Source: Cyanobacteria bacterium SZAS LIN-3 (GTDB lineage Bacteria; Cyanobacteriota; Vampirovibrionia; Obscuribacterales; Obscuribacteraceae). Taken from it: 64,000 nucleotides of DNA. Below, one piece after another: positions 44,712-52,356 of the stretch. Each line of letters starts with the position of its first letter. The stretch's first letter is position 1. The stretch covers positions 30,518-94,517 of the forward strand of contig JAFEAV010000018.1 in assembly GCA_018266215.1 (NCBI GenBank), given 5' to 3'. Below the pieces are notes generated by a model. It saw only the letters and a list, made by a program, of their open reading frames with translations, had not been told where the DNA came from and searched no databases. A program made the translations under genes and the position numbers.

Positions 44712-45769
44712 TGAATCGAGTCAGCTATCTAGCATTACTAGGCGCATGCGCGATGTCGCTAGGGGTAGGCCAAGGAGCCCTGGCTGACAATTCCAAGCCT
44801 GACGCTCAGGAACCGACCGCCCAGGAATTGAAAAACTCCAAAGAGCGCGGACTCTTCTTGAAACTGCCGGGCAATCCGGCTGCTTTCGAATTGCAAAAGG
44901 CCAACGGCACGGCTCCCGCCGCCACTTCCGGCAGCGCCGGCAAAGAAACTAAATCCGAAAAAACTACTGTCCACAAAGGTACCGGCATCAGCCCGGCGCC
45001 TATCCCGACAGCTGCGGTGAAGACTACAACTACTGAGCACAGCGTCAAAACGACCAGTTCCAAGCAAAGTTCAACGTCGACCAAAGCCGCTCCGCCGGCC
45101 GCAAAATCAACTAAGCAGACGACAAGTCTCAAGGCCGTTCCGGCAAAAGACAAAGCAGCGCATAAAACCGCAGCCAAGCTTGATATCAACGGCGGGAAAA
45201 ACAGCGCCGTCGCCACATCGGACCAGGGCGAAACAGTGATCAAAGCCTGGCTCAATAAGGGCGGCAAGCATCCCTGCTACAAGAGCGGCGACAAGATGGA
45301 AGTGAGCGTCAAAGCCTCGAAAGACTGCAATGTCGTCATCTATGACTTCGACGGCAAGGGCACCCTTACTCAGATATTCCCCAATGAATATCAAAAAGAG
45401 TGCGCCGTGAAAGCCGGTGAAACTGTCACCATCGGCGGTAGCAACAGCAATTTCGATTTTGAAGTATCGCTTGCCGAAGGCACCAAGAATCAGCAAGAAA
45501 GACTGTTTATATTCGCCTATCCGACCAAGGATGAAGCACCGGTCTCGGTGGCAATGGCCAAAGTGCCGGACAGCCCTTTTCGCTCGGCGCAGATGACGAT
45601 GGAACAGTATCGCAACCTGGTAAACCAATCCAAGGTTTACTTCGCCAGATCAGTTTCGGTCAAAGCCAAGAAGGGCACGATAAGCAGCATTCAAACCGTT
45701 TCCAATGAAATCAACGACGGTGAGGTTGCTCCCAACAAAATGGAACTGAGCTTCTCGGTAGAGAAATAA
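44711..45769 (+). CDS. Exported DUF4384-type protein
   Basis: A 352-residue protein with a signal peptide (VSYLALLGACAMSLGVGQGALA), a long Thr/Ser/Lys/Ala-rich linker (residues 30-160), and a C-terminal domain like that in the upstream protease: DKMEVSVKASKDCNVVIYDF, LTQIFPNEYQ and VKAGETVTIGG. AGAGGA precedes the ATG, which overlaps the previous stop. The two proteins therefore share a domain type and are probably partners in the envelope, possibly ligand and receptor. Function of DUF4384 is not established. Confidence 0.8.
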   Translation: MNRVSYLALLGACAMSLGVGQGALADNSKPDAQEPTAQELKNSKERGLFLKLPGNPAAFELQKANGTAPAATSGSAGKETKSEKTTVHKGTGISPAPIPTAAVKTTTTEHSVKTTSSKQSSTSTKAAPPAAKSTKQTTSLKAVPAKDKAAHKTAAKLDINGGKNSAVATSDQGETVIKAWLNKGGKHPCYKSGDKMEVSVKASKDCNVVIYDFDGKGTLTQIFPNEYQKECAVKAGETVTIGGSNSNFDFEVSLAEGTKNQQERLFIFAYPTKDEAPVSVAMAKVPDSPFRSAQMTMEQYRNLVNQSKVYFARSVSVKAKKGTISSIQTVSNEINDGEVAPNKMELSFSVEK

Positions 45770-45800
45770 AGCAGTCGACAATTTCCGCCAAACTCATGAA

Positions 45801-45827
45801 AAAGGGCACCGCCGATCGGTGCCCTTT
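45801..45827. terminator. Bidirectional rho-independent terminator
   Basis: AAAGGGCACCG (45801-45811) and CGGTGCCCTTT (45817-45827) are a perfect 11-base stem with a 5-base loop, flanked by A-runs on one side and T-runs on the other. It lies between the convergent DUF4384 and superoxide dismutase genes and should stop both transcripts. Confidence 0.9.
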
Positions 45828-45871
45828 CTCTCTTTAATTGTCTCTGTCAATGTTTACTGAGCTTCAATGCC

Positions 45872-46654
45872 TCAGGTGGCATCCTGACCAAAAGGATGCT
45901 TGCGAGCCATAGCCAGACGCTTACCGACTACATCCCAATCAAGATTTTTGGCAAAAGCATCGAGATACTTGGCCCGGTCGATGCCGTAATCGATCATGTA
46001 AGCATGCTCGTATACGTCAAGCACCAGCAGGGGTACGGTGCTGGCCGGTGACCACATGTTGTGCATATCAAGACCAAAGGTATCGATATAACCGCCACGG
46101 GTGTTGTAGCCGACTATTACCCAACCGCGCATACACTTACCGGCGGCCTTGAGCAAGTCCATAAATTTGCCGGTAGAGCCAAAACGCTCATCCAGGGCCG
46201 CTTTGACATCGCCACTGGGATCTCCGCCCTTACCGCCGAGATTACCGAAATAAAGCTCGTGATAGACGGCACCGTTAACGGCAAAACTTTGCTCAACCAG
46301 CAACTCTCTGAGGGCCGAATAAGTGGCATTGGCGGTGCTCAAATCCACATCCTGCAATTTGGTGTGAATTTCATTAGCCTTGCCAATATAACCTTTGTAA
46401 AGCTTCAAGTGAGACTCAATTTGATTGGCGGTGAAACCATCCATCTTTAGCGCACTGAAGTCCTTGGCCACATAGGGATCCTTACCCGAGGGAGCGGCTG
46501 GAGCGGCGGCGGCAGGAGTGGAAGCGGCCTGGGCCACACCACTGAGGCTGGCCAGGGTTGAAGCGGCAACAGCGCCCATCAGCAACACTTCGCGACGGGT
46601 TTTTACCCCATCCTTCGTCACTTCATAATTTCCTATTTGTTCATTAGACGACAT
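45872..46654 (-). CDS. Exported Fe/Mn superoxide dismutase
   Basis: A 260-residue enzyme converting superoxide to oxygen and hydrogen peroxide. The four metal ligands are His82 (ESHLKLYKGY), His132 (AVYHELYF), Asp213 and His217 (LDVYEHAYMIDYG), matching His26, His73, Asp156 and His160 of E. coli SodB. A Tat-like signal (TRREVLLMGAVAAST, residues 19-33, twin Arg20-Arg21) is followed by a cleavage region ending near AQA and an Ala/Pro-rich linker, so the enzyme probably works outside the cytoplasm. AAAGGAG precedes the ATG. Metal preference cannot be told from sequence. Confidence 0.92.
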   Translation of the reverse strand: MSSNEQIGNYEVTKDGVKTRREVLLMGAVAASTLASLSGVAQAASTPAAAAPAAPSGKDPYVAKDFSALKMDGFTANQIESHLKLYKGYIGKANEIHTKLQDVDLSTANATYSALRELLVEQSFAVNGAVYHELYFGNLGGKGGDPSGDVKAALDERFGSTGKFMDLLKAAGKCMRGWVIVGYNTRGGYIDTFGLDMHNMWSPASTVPLLVLDVYEHAYMIDYGIDRAKYLDAFAKNLDWDVVGKRLAMARKHPFGQDAT

Positions 46655-46767
46655 CCAAAACTCCTTTCTATTTCATAAATAGAAGTAATTCTCTCCGCCA
46701 GGCCTCATTGCCAAGCAATTAAATAAAATGAGAAGCTTGGCGGGATTTGCTAGGGTCCAGCTTAACA

Positions 46768-46773
46768 TATACT
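46768..46773 (+). promoter_or_regulatory. Candidate promoter for malic enzyme
   Basis: TATACT (46768-46773) with TTTGCT 16 bases upstream (46746-46751) gives a weak sigma-70-like pair, about 68 bases before the ATG at 46841. Confidence 0.3.
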
Positions 46774-46840
46774 CTGTTGCGAACTGGAATCCCCAGATTT
46801 CGTGATCGTTTCCAAGCACCACATCTTCTGCGAGTTGAAC

Positions 46841-48325
46841 ATGACCTCCACCAAGCAGCCAGACGGCGTAAAAAATGCCGACCTGCACAATTCCAAACCC
46901 AGTGCCAGCTACAGTTTGACCCTGCGGGTCAAAATCACCAATCAACCGGGCATGCTTGGCAAAATCACTTCTCTCATAGGCGAAGTGGGCGGCGACATAG
47001 GCGCCATTGATATTCACGGCTTTGAAAATGACGCCATCATTCGCGATATCACAATCAAGGTCAAAGACTCCGGTCATGGAGAAATGCTCGTAGAGCAGGT
47101 CAAGAAAATCCCCGGCATCGAAGTCGTGAATGTTTCGGACCGCACATTTTTGATGCATCTGGGCGGCAAAATCAGAGTCACAAATAAAGTGCCGCTCAAG
47201 ACCCGCGATGACCTGTCCATGGCCTATACGCCTGGTGTAGCCCGGGTATGCATGGCCATTCACAACGAACCGGAAAATGTCTACAAACTGACTATCAAGC
47301 GCAACACTGTAGCTGTCATAACTGACGGCACCGCCGTCCTCGGCCTCGGCGACATCGGGCCGGAAGCGGCTCTGCCGGTCATGGAAGGCAAGGCCATGCT
47401 CTTCAAAGAATTCGGCAAAGTTGATGCATTTCCAATCTGTCTGGCAACCAAAGATGTTGAAGAAATCATCCAGGCCTGCAAACACATTGCCCCCGTATTT
47501 GGTGGCATCAATCTGGAAGACATTTCCGCTCCTCGCTGCTTCGAAGTAGAAGAGCGCCTCAAAAAAGAGCTGGACATCCCGGTTTTCCATGACGATCAAC
47601 ACGGCACCGCCGTCGTTGTGCTGGCCGCTTTGATCAACGCCCTCAAGATTGTCAAAAAAGAAATGTCCAGTCTCAAGGTCATCGTCAGCGGCGTCGGAGC
47701 CGCCGGTGTGGCCTGCTCCAAGATTTTGCTCAATGCCGGCGTCAAAAACGTCATTGGCTTCGATCGCCTGGGGGCCATTTACAAAGGCCGCGGCGAACAC
47801 ATGAACTACATGAAGGACTGGTTTGCCGACCACACCAATCCCACCGGATTTAAAGGCAGCATCCAGGACGCCCTGGAAGGCGCCGACCTCTATATGGGCT
47901 TATCCGGACCGGGCACAATCGAGGCCAGCGCCTTGAAAAAAATGGCCCGCGACCCGATCGTCTTTGCCATGGCCAACCCCACCCCCGAAGTCATGCCTGA
48001 GGAAGCCGCGCCCTACGTCCGCATCATGGCTACAGGCCGCAGCGACTATCCCAACCAGATTAACAATGTGCTCTGCTTCCCGGGCATTTTCCGGGGCGCC
48101 CTGGATTGCCAGGCCACGGACATTAATGAAGAAATGAAACTGGCCGCCGCCCATGCCATCGCCTCGTGCATTTCGGACAGCGAATTGAACGAAGACTACA
48201 TTATCCCCGGTGTATTTAATCCCCTGGTAGCCCAGCGGGTGGCCGAGGAAGTGGTAAAAGTCGCCATCAAGACCGGTGTTGCCCGCAAGGGTACGCCGGA
48301 CCCGGTCGATCCGATCGAACAATAG
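46841..48325 (+). CDS. Malic enzyme with N-terminal ACT domain
   Basis: A 494-residue enzyme that oxidatively decarboxylates malate to pyruvate with NAD(P). An ACT-type regulatory domain occupies about residues 25-100 (LRVKITNQPGMLGKITSLIG). Malic enzyme signatures follow: AYTPGVARVC, GLGDIGPEAALPVMEGKA, FGGINLEDISAP and PVFHDDQHGTAVVVL, then the NAD(P)-binding VSGVGAAGVACSKI. The ACT domain suggests allosteric control by a small molecule, often an amino acid. I chose the ATG at 46841; a GTG 39 bases upstream is possible. With succinate dehydrogenase this supplies pyruvate from the TCA cycle. Confidence 0.93.
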   Translation: MTSTKQPDGVKNADLHNSKPSASYSLTLRVKITNQPGMLGKITSLIGEVGGDIGAIDIHGFENDAIIRDITIKVKDSGHGEMLVEQVKKIPGIEVVNVSDRTFLMHLGGKIRVTNKVPLKTRDDLSMAYTPGVARVCMAIHNEPENVYKLTIKRNTVAVITDGTAVLGLGDIGPEAALPVMEGKAMLFKEFGKVDAFPICLATKDVEEIIQACKHIAPVFGGINLEDISAPRCFEVEERLKKELDIPVFHDDQHGTAVVVLAALINALKIVKKEMSSLKVIVSGVGAAGVACSKILLNAGVKNVIGFDRLGAIYKGRGEHMNYMKDWFADHTNPTGFKGSIQDALEGADLYMGLSGPGTIEASALKKMARDPIVFAMANPTPEVMPEEAAPYVRIMATGRSDYPNQINNVLCFPGIFRGALDCQATDINEEMKLAAAHAIASCISDSELNEDYIIPGVFNPLVAQRVAEEVVKVAIKTGVARKGTPDPVDPIEQ

Positions 48326-48359
48326 AACCAAGATTAGGCAGAGCCAAAATAAGGTAAAA

Positions 48360-48387
48360 GGTATCTAGGGCATTTTACCCTGGTACC
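48360..48387. terminator. Imperfect hairpin after malic enzyme
   Basis: GGTATCTAGGG (48360-48370) pairs imperfectly with CCCTGGTACC (48378-48387). No T-run follows. It may be a weak terminator or a regulatory hairpin ahead of the small gene at 48421. Confidence 0.35.
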
Positions 48388-48420
48388 CCCTCATGACTTA
48401 GTGAGCGAAAGGAGAAACCT

Positions 48421-48699
48421 ATGGCTTCTGCAGACCAACAGCGCCGGCAGCGTGAACAAGATGCCAACCGCCGTGTAGAAGAAGAGCGGGCAGAGCGCCG
48501 CAGAAGAGAAGAAGTCGAGCGCCGCCGTCAGAAGGAAGAGTACGAAAGACGGCGCTGGGACGAGATGGCCAGGGCCAAGATGCTGGAAAAGAGCGCCGCC
48601 GAGACCCTCGAGGCCGAAAAACGGCAGGACCAGCTGATGAAGGACCTGGAAGAGAAAAAGGACCCGACATTGCTGGATCCCAACTTCCAGCAGCAGTAG
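48421..48699 (+). CDS. Small highly charged coiled-coil protein
   Basis: A 92-residue protein with a good ribosome site (AAAGGAGA). It is made almost entirely of Arg, Glu, Lys and Gln in heptad-like order (REQDANRRVEEERAERRRRE), giving a single long helix, and ends in PTLLDPNFQQQ. No membrane segment. It is probably a structural or scaffolding peptide; no family is known to me. Confidence 0.65.
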   Translation: MASADQQRRQREQDANRRVEEERAERRRREEVERRRQKEEYERRRWDEMARAKMLEKSAAETLEAEKRQDQLMKDLEEKKDPTLLDPNFQQQ

Positions 48700-48728
48700 C
48701 GGTCACCATTGCCGGCTGATCAAAATGA

Positions 48729-49637
48729 TCAGTCCTCGCCGCCGGCCGACTCCAGCTCATCGATTTCACGATGAAGCTCTTCCAGAGCTTCTCTGAAGCC
48801 TGTCACCCTGGCATTGCGAGCCAGTACTTCCTTTACTTTATCCACCTTAAGGCCCGCTTTCAGGGGCCTTTTTGCTTTCTGGGCAAGCATTTCGGTCTGC
48901 ACCGGGATAATCAGCTCCTCATCCAGCTCAAAAGTTTCGGCCACGGCCATGGCCAGCTCGTAGCGTGAGCAGAGGTCCTCGCCGGCCACATTAAAGATAC
49001 CGGTCTGATCTCCCAGGGCCAGCTCCACCGTACTGTGGGCCAGGTCTCTATTAAATGTCGGAGTGCCGATTTGATCATCGGGCACTGGCACTTCGCGGCC
49101 CTCGGAGAGTTGCTTGATCAAGCGCAGGACAAAATTTTTCTGTTGCCATTCCGGACCGAAGACAACCGTCGTGCGCACTATCAAAGCCGCATCCTCAGTC
49201 TCTTTCATCGCCGCCTGCTCGGCTTCGACTTTGTGCCGGCCATAAACACTTATTGGTGAAACCGGCGCCAGCTCGTCGTAGGGACCGGAAGTGCCGTCAA
49301 AGACATAATCGGAGGAAAAGTAAATAAGCTTGGCCCGGTGCTGATGAGCGGCCGCCGCTATGGCCTGGACGCCTCTGACATTGACGGCAAAAGATTTGTC
49401 GGGATCGTCTTCGCAGCCGTCAACGTTGGTATAGGACGCCGGTACATAAATATAAAGCGGCCTGGTGCGAGCAACGAGGGCGGCAACGTCCTCAGCATGA
49501 CTGAGATCCAGCTTCTCAAAATTACCGACTGGCGCCTTGTGATTGTGATAGGTCCCCAGGCATATGAGCTTGCGCCGTTCCAGCTCCAGCAGAAGAGCAC
49601 CACCAACTTGACCCGAAGCTCCAATTACTAAATGCAT
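48729..49637 (-). CDS. RmlD-like 4-keto-sugar reductase
   Basis: A 302-residue short-chain reductase of the dTDP-4-dehydrorhamnose reductase (RmlD) family. GASGQVGGALL binds NAD(P), YFSSDYVFDGTSGPY is the family motif containing the Asp near the active site, and SVYGRHKVEAEQ supplies the catalytic Tyr and Lys. It reduces a 4-keto sugar nucleotide. It is third in an operon with an RmlC-like epimerase and rfbF, so the substrate may be a CDP sugar, not dTDP-rhamnose; no rmlA or rmlB is present. Confidence 0.85.
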   Translation of the reverse strand: MHLVIGASGQVGGALLLELERRKLICLGTYHNHKAPVGNFEKLDLSHAEDVAALVARTRPLYIYVPASYTNVDGCEDDPDKSFAVNVRGVQAIAAAAHQHRAKLIYFSSDYVFDGTSGPYDELAPVSPISVYGRHKVEAEQAAMKETEDAALIVRTTVVFGPEWQQKNFVLRLIKQLSEGREVPVPDDQIGTPTFNRDLAHSTVELALGDQTGIFNVAGEDLCSRYELAMAVAETFELDEELIIPVQTEMLAQKAKRPLKAGLKVDKVKEVLARNARVTGFREALEELHREIDELESAGGED

Positions 49638-49663
49638 GTCCTGCCCTATCTTTCCTGTCTTTC

Positions 49664-50137
49664 CTATCTGTGCTTGAGTGCCCAGTCGTAGGGGATTGAT
49701 TTGTCGAAAGGATCCAGGCGCCGGATTTCTTCAGGATCGTGCGCCATGCTGGCGCAGTTTGCCACTATAGCTGGTGTGACGCCCACGCCCTTAAATCCGT
49801 TCCAGACATTCACCGGTATCTTAACCAGCTTGTAATCGGCTTCCCCGAGAAAAATTTCCTGCACCACGCCTTTTGTCGGCGAGTCCTTGCGATCGTCGAA
49901 AAGCACCAGTTTGATGGTGCCGAAAACAACGGCGTAATTGAGCACCATTTTGGTGTGCAGATGCCAGCCCTTGATTACCTGCGGATAGACCTGCGAAAAA
50001 TAAATCTCGCCGAATTGCTCGAATACTTCATCATCCTGGCGCAGCATGTGCATGATTTTGCCGCGCTCGTCGCATATTTGCGAGAGCTTTTTGATCACCA
50101 CGCCGTCGATCAAACTTTCGGAAGTTCCTTGAGACAT
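49664..50137 (-). CDS. RmlC-like cupin sugar epimerase
   Basis: A 157-residue cupin resembling dTDP-4-dehydrorhamnose 3,5-epimerase. [27 protein letters not shown] contains the core cupin strands, with the likely catalytic His in [15 protein letters not shown] is the second conserved turn. It would epimerise a keto-sugar nucleotide at C3 and/or C5. It sits 27 bases downstream of rfbF. AAAGG precedes the ATG. In ascarylose-type pathways a related 5-epimerase (AscE) acts on a CDP-3,6-dideoxy-4-keto sugar, which fits this operon. Confidence 0.8.
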   Translation of the reverse strand: MSQGTSESLIDGVVIKKLSQICDERGKIMHMLRQDDEVFEQFGEIYFSQVYPQVIKGWHLHTKMVLNYAVVFGTIKLVLFDDRKDSPTKGVVQEIFLGEADYKLVKIPVNVWNGFKGVGVTPAIVANCASMAHDPEEIRRLDPFDKSIPYDWALKHR

Positions 50138-50164
50138 TTACTACACGCCTTTACTGCTGATTAT

Positions 50165-50938
50165 CTACTTCCAGTTTTTCCACGGTGCTTCGTTTTGACT
50201 CCAGAGCTTTTGCAAAAGCTCGACGTCGCGGACAGTATCCATGCACTGCCAGAAGCCCTGATGTTGATAGGAGGCGAGCTGACCTTCGGCGGCCAGAGTC
50301 GACAGGGGCTCGCGCTCAAAGACTGTTTCATCAGACTCAATGTACTGATCGATGCCGGGCTCAAAAACAAAAAAGCCGCCATTGATCCATCCGGAATGGG
50401 TCTGTGGTTTTTCCTCGAAGTGGGTTACTTTTTGCGATTCCAGATAAATCTCACCAAAGCGAGCCGGAGGGCGCACCGCGGTCACCGTTGCTTTGAGACC
50501 TTCCTTTTTGTGCAGGGCCAGCACAGCATTAATATCGACATCGGCGACGCCATCACCATAGGTGGCAAGGAAAGGTTCATTACCGATGTATCTGGCGCAG
50601 CGCTTGATACGACCACCGGTCATGCTGTCGTGACCGGTGTCGACCAGATGCACAGTCCAGTCTTCCACATCGTCGTCGTGGCTGACGGTGATTTCTCCGC
50701 CCTTGAGCTTTACAACGAGATTGCTGTCACGATAGCGGTAAGAGGTGAAGTAGTCCTTGATAACACCGCCCTTGTATCCAAGAGCTACGACAAATTCGGT
50801 AAAGCCGTAGGAGGCGTATATCTTCATGATGTGCCAGAGCATGGGCCGCCCACCGATTTCGACCATGGGCTTGGGCTTTATGCTGGTCTCTTCCTGCAGT
50901 CTGGTACCCAGACCACCCGCCAGAATAGCTACTTTCAT
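50165..50938 (-). CDS. rfbF: Glucose-1-phosphate cytidylyltransferase
   Basis: A 257-residue nucleotidyltransferase making CDP-glucose from CTP and glucose-1-phosphate, the first step to CDP-3,6-dideoxyhexoses. Family features are the N-terminal [62 protein letters not shown] and [13 protein letters not shown]. Length matches RfbF. I start at the ATG at 50938 (AGGGACA upstream); a TTG immediately before it is less likely. It is first of a three-gene operon and divergent from rfbH, from which it shares a palindromic promoter. Confidence 0.93.
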   Translation of the reverse strand: MKVAILAGGLGTRLQEETSIKPKPMVEIGGRPMLWHIMKIYASYGFTEFVVALGYKGGVIKDYFTSYRYRDSNLVVKLKGGEITVSHDDDVEDWTVHLVDTGHDSMTGGRIKRCARYIGNEPFLATYGDGVADVDINAVLALHKKEGLKATVTAVRPPARFGEIYLESQKVTHFEEKPQTHSGWINGGFFVFEPGIDQYIESDETVFEREPLSTLAAEGQLASYQHQGFWQCMDTVRDVELLQKLWSQNEAPWKNWK

Positions 50939-50989
50939 CAATTGTCCCTGTCACCGAGTCCTGGTAAAGCTCGCCGATCGCTCGGCAAG

Positions 50990-51005
50990 GGCTATAATTA
51001 TAGCC
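50990..51005. promoter_or_regulatory. 16-base palindrome holding back-to-back -10 boxes
   Basis: GGCTATAATTATAGCC is a perfect palindrome containing TATAAT on both strands (plus 50993-50998, minus 51002-50997). It lies between divergent rfbF (minus, ATG 50938) and rfbH (plus, start 51035), so the two promoters would overlap and fire in opposite directions. Confidence 0.55.
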
Positions 51006-51034
51006 TCATAGGTCAAGCCTGTAGGCATTCCCCA

Positions 51035-52348
51035 TTGTCCGAAACCGACAAACTCAGACAGCAAATACTCGATCTGGTACGCGAATATCACCGCCAGAAG
51101 TGGCCCGGCGAAAATTTTGAGCCGGGTGAAACTTTCATACCTTATGCCGGCCGCGTATTTGACTCAGAAGAGCTGGTCAATCTGGTCGATTCATCCCTGG
51201 ATTTCTGGCTGACCACCGGGCGCTATGCCCGTGACTTTGAACAGACCTTTGCCAAACAGATGGGACGGCTCTACGCCCTTCTGTGCAATTCCGGCTCCTC
51301 GGCCAATCTCCTGGCTGTCTCCGCCCTCACATCACCGCGTCTGGGCGATCGCCGCCTGCTTGCCGGAGACGAAGTGATAACAGTAGCGGCGGGCTTCCCC
51401 ACGACGGTCAATCCCATCGTGCAGAACAATCTGGTACCGGTTTTTATCGACGTCGATCTGCCCACGATGAATGCCGATGTCAGCTATCTGGAAGAAGCAC
51501 TGAGTGCAAAAACACGGGCCGTCATTTTTGCTCATACCCTGGGCAATCCCTTTGATCTGGGCGCAGTCAAAGCCTTCACCGATAAACACAATCTCTTTTT
51601 GATCGAAGACAATTGCGACGCTCTGGGCAGCAAATACAACGATCAGTTGACCGGTACATTCGGGGACATGGCCACCCTCAGTTTTTATCCGGCACACCAC
51701 ATCACAATGGGTGAGGGCGGCTGCGTCATAACATCCAACCCCACTCTGAAAATCATCGTCGAATCATTCCGCGACTGGGGCCGCGACTGCTATTGCGATC
51801 CGGGCAAGGACAATACCTGCGGCAAACGCTTTGGCTGGCAACTGGGCACCCTGCCCGTCGGTTATGACCACAAGTACATTTACTCGCATATCGGTTACAA
51901 CTTGAAACTGACCGATATGCAGGCGGCAATTGGTGTAGCCCAGCTGAAAAAGCTGCCGCGCTTCGTTGCCGCCAGGCGCCAAAACTGGCAGTTGCTGCGC
52001 GACGGCTTGAAAGATTTTGAAAAATATCTGATCCTTCCCTGTGCCACCGCTGGTAGTGAACCCAGCTGGTTTGGTTTTGTCCTCACTGTAAAGGACGACG
52101 CGCCCTTCAAACGGGGCGAACTGGTGCAATTTTTAGAGTCGAAAAAAATCGCAACCCGGCACATTTTTGGCGGCAATCTGGCGCGCCAGCCGGCCTATCA
52201 GGAGATTACATCGCGCTCTATCGGTGAGCTGGCCAATACCGACCGGGTGATGAATAATTCTTTTGTAGTGGGCGTTTATCCGGGCATCGACGATGACCGC
52301 GCCGCTTATATGATCGAAGCCTTCAAGGAATTCTTCAAACGCTATTAG
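51035..52348 (+). CDS. rfbH: CDP-4-keto-6-deoxyglucose 3-dehydrase (E1)
   Basis: A 437-residue member of the DegT family that removes the 3-hydroxyl of CDP-4-keto-6-deoxyglucose with PMP and a [2Fe-2S] cluster. Two diagnostic features are present. The usual PLP lysine is replaced by histidine (His221 in [14 protein letters not shown]). The cluster cysteines fit C-x57-C-x1-C-x7-C exactly: Cys194, Cys252, Cys254, Cys262. Length equals characterised RfbH/AscC. Translation most likely starts at TTG 51035; the upstream open frame is antisense to rfbF and is not coding. The CDP-glucose dehydratase and the E3 reductase are not in this window. Confidence 0.95.
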   Translation: MSETDKLRQQILDLVREYHRQKWPGENFEPGETFIPYAGRVFDSEELVNLVDSSLDFWLTTGRYARDFEQTFAKQMGRLYALLCNSGSSANLLAVSALTSPRLGDRRLLAGDEVITVAAGFPTTVNPIVQNNLVPVFIDVDLPTMNADVSYLEEALSAKTRAVIFAHTLGNPFDLGAVKAFTDKHNLFLIEDNCDALGSKYNDQLTGTFGDMATLSFYPAHHITMGEGGCVITSNPTLKIIVESFRDWGRDCYCDPGKDNTCGKRFGWQLGTLPVGYDHKYIYSHIGYNLKLTDMQAAIGVAQLKKLPRFVAARRQNWQLLRDGLKDFEKYLILPCATAGSEPSWFGFVLTVKDDAPFKRGELVQFLESKKIATRHIFGGNLARQPAYQEITSRSIGELANTDRVMNNSFVVGVYPGIDDDRAAYMIEAFKEFFKRY

Positions 52349-52356
52349 GCCGGGAT

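Noticed and set aside
46673..47833. Long minus-strand frame antisense to malic enzyme
   Set aside because: Malic enzyme on the other strand has complete motifs; the antisense frame has none.
49739..51034. Upstream extension of the rfbH frame over rfbF and the epimerase
   Set aside because: The extension is antisense to two genes with clear family motifs; RfbH homologues are 437 residues.
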